Shown in pieces: positions 8,616 to 10,431 of a DNA stretch of 10,431 nucleotides. Both the position numbers and the translations under genes were made by a program. How positions within the stretch are numbered: the first letter of the stretch is position 1; each line of letters opens with the position of its first letter. Below the pieces are notes generated by a model. The model did not search any database. It was not told the DNA's origin and saw nothing but the letters and a program-made list of their open reading frames with translations. Origin of the DNA: an uncultured Anaerolineae bacterium (lineage in GTDB: Bacteria > Chloroflexota > Anaerolineae > Anaerolineales > Villigracilaceae); contig CAIRYE010000404.1 of the NCBI GenBank assembly GCA_903882765.1, forward strand, positions 1 to 10,431. The letters are read 5' to 3'.

Positions 8616-9644
8616 TCAGCTGAATAATTTTTTGTTGTCGTTCACCCACCCAAACAGCTGCTCAACGCCAGCATCTACTGAGTACTTCGGCGCCCATCCA
8701 AAGGCGTTTTTTGCCTTACGAATATCGGCAACAAACACTTTTTGATCACCGGGCCGCCACTCGCCATAAGTCACCGGAATGGTCTTGCCAAGCAACTTTT
8801 CCAAGCGGGGTCCAAATTCCTTCCAGATCGACATTGTGTTGGTGGGGCCACCGCCCATGTTGAAGATCTCACCCTTCACATTATCAATAGCGGCAATAAC
8901 TGCATCATACCCATCGTTCAGGTCGTACACGTGCAGCAGGTCGCGAATTTGTTTGCCGTCACCATAGATCGAAATCGATTTTCCGGTAACCGCGGCGATG
9001 ATCATCCACGCTACCCAACCCTGATCCTCTACCCCAAACTGTCTTGGGCCATAAATACAACTTTGGCGTAAAACAACCGAACGCAAGCCGTAAATGCGAT
9101 GGTAATCGCGAACATATTGGTCACCAGTGCCTTTTGAGCATCCGTAAGGCGAGTGGAAATCTAAGGGTTGTGATTCAGCGGCACCGAAGGGGAGGTTTTC
9201 ATACTCCCAACGGCCATTCCGTTCTATCACGTTCACATCATCCATACCGCCATATACTTTGTTAGTGGAGGAATACAGAAATACCGGATCGCGACCATTG
9301 AGACGGGCAGCTTCTAAAACGTTGAAGGTACCTTGGGCGTTGATCTCAAAATCCTCGCGGGGGTTTACCACGGAGGTGGTAACCGCCACCTGGCCAGCAA
9401 GGTGAACAAATACATCCGCTTTTTTTGAGGCTACTAAAACGCTTTCGGCATCCCGAACATCTGCCTGTACCAAGTTAAAAGCGGATTCGCCAAAGTTTTC
9501 CTTCAACCAGGCTATATTGCGAGCAGCGCCAGATCGGCTCAGATTATCGTAGATCGTAACGTTTTCGCCGCGTTTTAATAAACGAAAGACATAGTTCGAA
9601 CCAATAAAACCTGCACCACCAGTAATAAAATAATTGCCAGCCAT
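8616..9644 (-). CDS. rfbE: NAD-dependent sugar-nucleotide epimerase, CDP-paratose 2-epimerase (tyvelose epimerase) type, 342 aa
   Basis: This extended short-chain dehydrogenase/reductase most resembles CDP-paratose 2-epimerase, which inverts C2 of CDP-paratose to give CDP-tyvelose through a transient oxidation by bound NAD. The nucleotide-binding TGGAGFIG lies at 8-15, with Asp33 after the second strand (an NAD-type acid). Asp62-Val63 and HLAGQ (81-85) are further cofactor contacts. SSTNKVYGG (125-133) and SPYGCSK (165-171) supply the Ser/Thr and the Tyr167/Lys171 catalytic pair. RQSCIYGPRQFGVEDQGWVA (193-212) is the signature that separates this branch from UDP-galactose 4-epimerases. YGDGKQIRDLLHV (227-239) and FNMGGGP (261-267) complete the pattern. 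ATG 9644 is chosen for GGAG five bases upstream and the canonical N-terminus. An in-frame extension to 9764 would overlap the previous gene by about 100 bases. No paratose synthesis genes are in view, so the real substrate may differ. Confidence 0.9.
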   Translation of the reverse strand: MAGNYFITGGAGFIGSNYVFRLLKRGENVTIYDNLSRSGAARNIAWLKENFGESAFNLVQADVRDAESVLVASKKADVFVHLAGQVAVTTSVVNPREDFEINAQGTFNVLEAARLNGRDPVFLYSSTNKVYGGMDDVNVIERNGRWEYENLPFGAAESQPLDFHSPYGCSKGTGDQYVRDYHRIYGLRSVVLRQSCIYGPRQFGVEDQGWVAWMIIAAVTGKSISIYGDGKQIRDLLHVYDLNDGYDAVIAAIDNVKGEIFNMGGGPTNTMSIWKEFGPRLEKLLGKTIPVTYGEWRPGDQKVFVADIRKAKNAFGWAPKYSVDAGVEQLFGWVNDNKKLFS

Positions 9645-9649
9645 ATTCA

Positions 9650-9653
9650 CTCC
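9650..9653 (-). promoter_or_regulatory. Ribosome binding site deciding the epimerase start
   Basis: GGAG on the minus strand, five bases before ATG 9644, in the 16-base gap after the upstream gene's stop. It is the clearest Shine-Dalgarno in the window and fixes the start against the longer in-frame option. Confidence 0.65.
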
Positions 9654-9660
9654 AAAACTT

Positions 9661-10431
9661 TCATTGTTGTGGGTTTTTTTCAGAATTGATATTTCGAAGG
9701 GATTGATATAACCCCTTAAGCGATCTTCCTTCGGTCGATAGGCCGTACAGCCCAAACAAGGCACTATAAAAATAGTTGATCAAACGGCTAAAAAGCGGTA
9801 CAGCCAGTGAAGCTGAGTAATTATTGGTGAGCAATACCAAAGCCCCTGCCATGGAACCCTCAAGAGTGCCAACCCCGCCCGGAAGCGAAGGGATAGCGCC
9901 CCCAAAAGCAGCCGCCCCCAACGCGAACATGCCCCACACCACCTGTGCCTGAGGGAAAAATGCTTTCACTAATAGAAAGTATTGGAAGACCGCGATCCCC
10001 CAATTCAAAGTCATCCAAAACATAAATCGGAAGAACACTTTCGGATCTGAGAAAATATCCAAACCTAAAAGAAACTTCTCGATCAAGTCATTTGCTACGG
10101 CTAATGCTTTTGGATATTTCATTAGAACCGAGCGCAGCAAGGCCAATAATTTTTGTTGATATCGGATACTGAAAAAGATCACAACAAAAAAAATGAGTAC
10201 CAATCCCATTACAATGCCGCCAACTTGGCCAGCGTCACCCGCCCCACGAATAAAGGGCACAGCCGCGATCAGAATAAGCGCGGAGAAAGCCAAATCGGTA
10301 ATGCGTTCGATAAGAATGGTGGAAAGAGCTTCCACAAATTTGATCTCGGTCTTTTGGCTGAGCAAAGCGGCTCGGCCGATTTCGCCCATTCGGAACGGTA
10401 AGACATTATTGAGCAAATACCCTTCCATCAA
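9661..10431 (-). CDS. UPF0104 / lysylphosphatidylglycerol synthase-type transmembrane protein (PF03706-like), 5' end outside window
   Basis: The frame is open at the right edge; the first codon in view is TTG followed by ATG, and neither is likely to be the true start. Some 256 residues are visible. They begin with GYLLNNVLPFRMGEIGRA (4-21), the conserved early motif of this family, and continue with LIERITDLAF (40-49). The late motif GGAIPSLPGGVGTLEG (177-192) is present. Several strongly hydrophobic segments (about 47-60, 71-89, 134-156, 165-180, 194-203, 218-231) show an integral membrane protein. Relatives are often somewhat over 300 residues, so roughly the first 60-80 are missing. The C-terminal tail is short and polar. 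The family includes the membrane part of MprF, and many stand-alone members in glycan loci have no assigned role; lipid or lipid-linked sugar translocation is only a suggestion. The epimerase gene follows after 16 bases. Confidence 0.88.
   Translation of the reverse strand: MMEGYLLNNVLPFRMGEIGRAALLSQKTEIKFVEALSTILIERITDLAFSALILIAAVPFIRGAGDAGQVGGIVMGLVLIFFVVIFFSIRYQQKLLALLRSVLMKYPKALAVANDLIEKFLLGLDIFSDPKVFFRFMFWMTLNWGIAVFQYFLLVKAFFPQAQVVWGMFALGAAAFGGAIPSLPGGVGTLEGSMAGALVLLTNNYSASLAVPLFSRLINYFYSALFGLYGLSTEGRSLKGLYQSLRNINSEKNPQQ

Noticed and set aside
8602..8649. A 16-residue N-terminal extension of the GT4 enzyme
   Set aside because: It overlaps the end of the epimerase gene and precedes a canonical start with its own GGTGG site.
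8742..9071. A 109-codon plus-strand frame opposite the epimerase
   Set aside because: It is antisense to a strongly conserved enzyme, including its signature motif region. Its product shows no domain.
9645..9764. A 40-residue N-terminal extension of the epimerase
   Set aside because: It would overlap the end of the UPF0104 gene, and the residues match no part of the family. GGAG before ATG 9644 and the immediate Rossmann strand favour the shorter start.

Overview
The window is a piece of a bacterial cell-surface glycan or lipid-linked sugar locus. The likely source is a Chloroflexota bacterium, possibly Anaerolineae-like. The main reason is a very long reading frame that joins an N-terminal GT-C (PMT/ArnT-like) half to a C-terminal DUF2298 'Chlor_Arch_YYY' half. 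That membrane family is known mainly from Chloroflexi and Archaea. The second membrane glycosyltransferase also has the style of GT39-like proteins from that phylum. Stops are standard (TAA, TGA), and base composition looks moderate, a little under half G+C by eye.

All six genes lie on the minus strand, so transcription runs from right to left. In transcription order they are: (1) the 3' part of a UPF0104/LPG-synthase-type integral membrane protein (10431 down to 9661, 5' end outside the window); (2) an NAD-dependent sugar-nucleotide epimerase of the CDP-paratose 2-epimerase (RfbE/tyvelose epimerase) type (9644-8616); (3) a GT4 glycosyltransferase (8601-7447); (4) a class I SAM-dependent methyltransferase (7438-6638); (5) a GT-C/GT39-like membrane glycosyltransferase (6627-4492); (6) the giant GT-C plus DUF2298 fusion protein (4487 to beyond position 1, 3' end outside the window). 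Gaps between genes are only 16, 14, 8, 10 and 4 bases. There is no room for internal promoters or terminators, and the block reads as one operon whose two ends both lie outside the window.

The inferred joint role is glycan assembly. The epimerase supplies a nucleotide-activated (dideoxy?)hexose, the GT4 enzyme adds a sugar at the cytoplasmic face, and the methyltransferase may decorate or cap the product. The GT-C proteins may then transfer sugar from polyprenyl-phosphate donors on the outer side of the membrane. The UPF0104 protein is a multi-pass membrane protein of a family that often sits in such loci. No donor-loading enzyme, Wzx/ABC flippase or dideoxysugar synthesis genes are visible here, so substrates cannot be assigned.

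The stretch 1-4487 might look empty if only closed reading frames are considered. It is in fact fully coding: one uninterrupted minus-strand frame of 1495 codons that leaves the window before reaching a stop. I found no RNA genes, mobile elements, CRISPR arrays or significant repeats.
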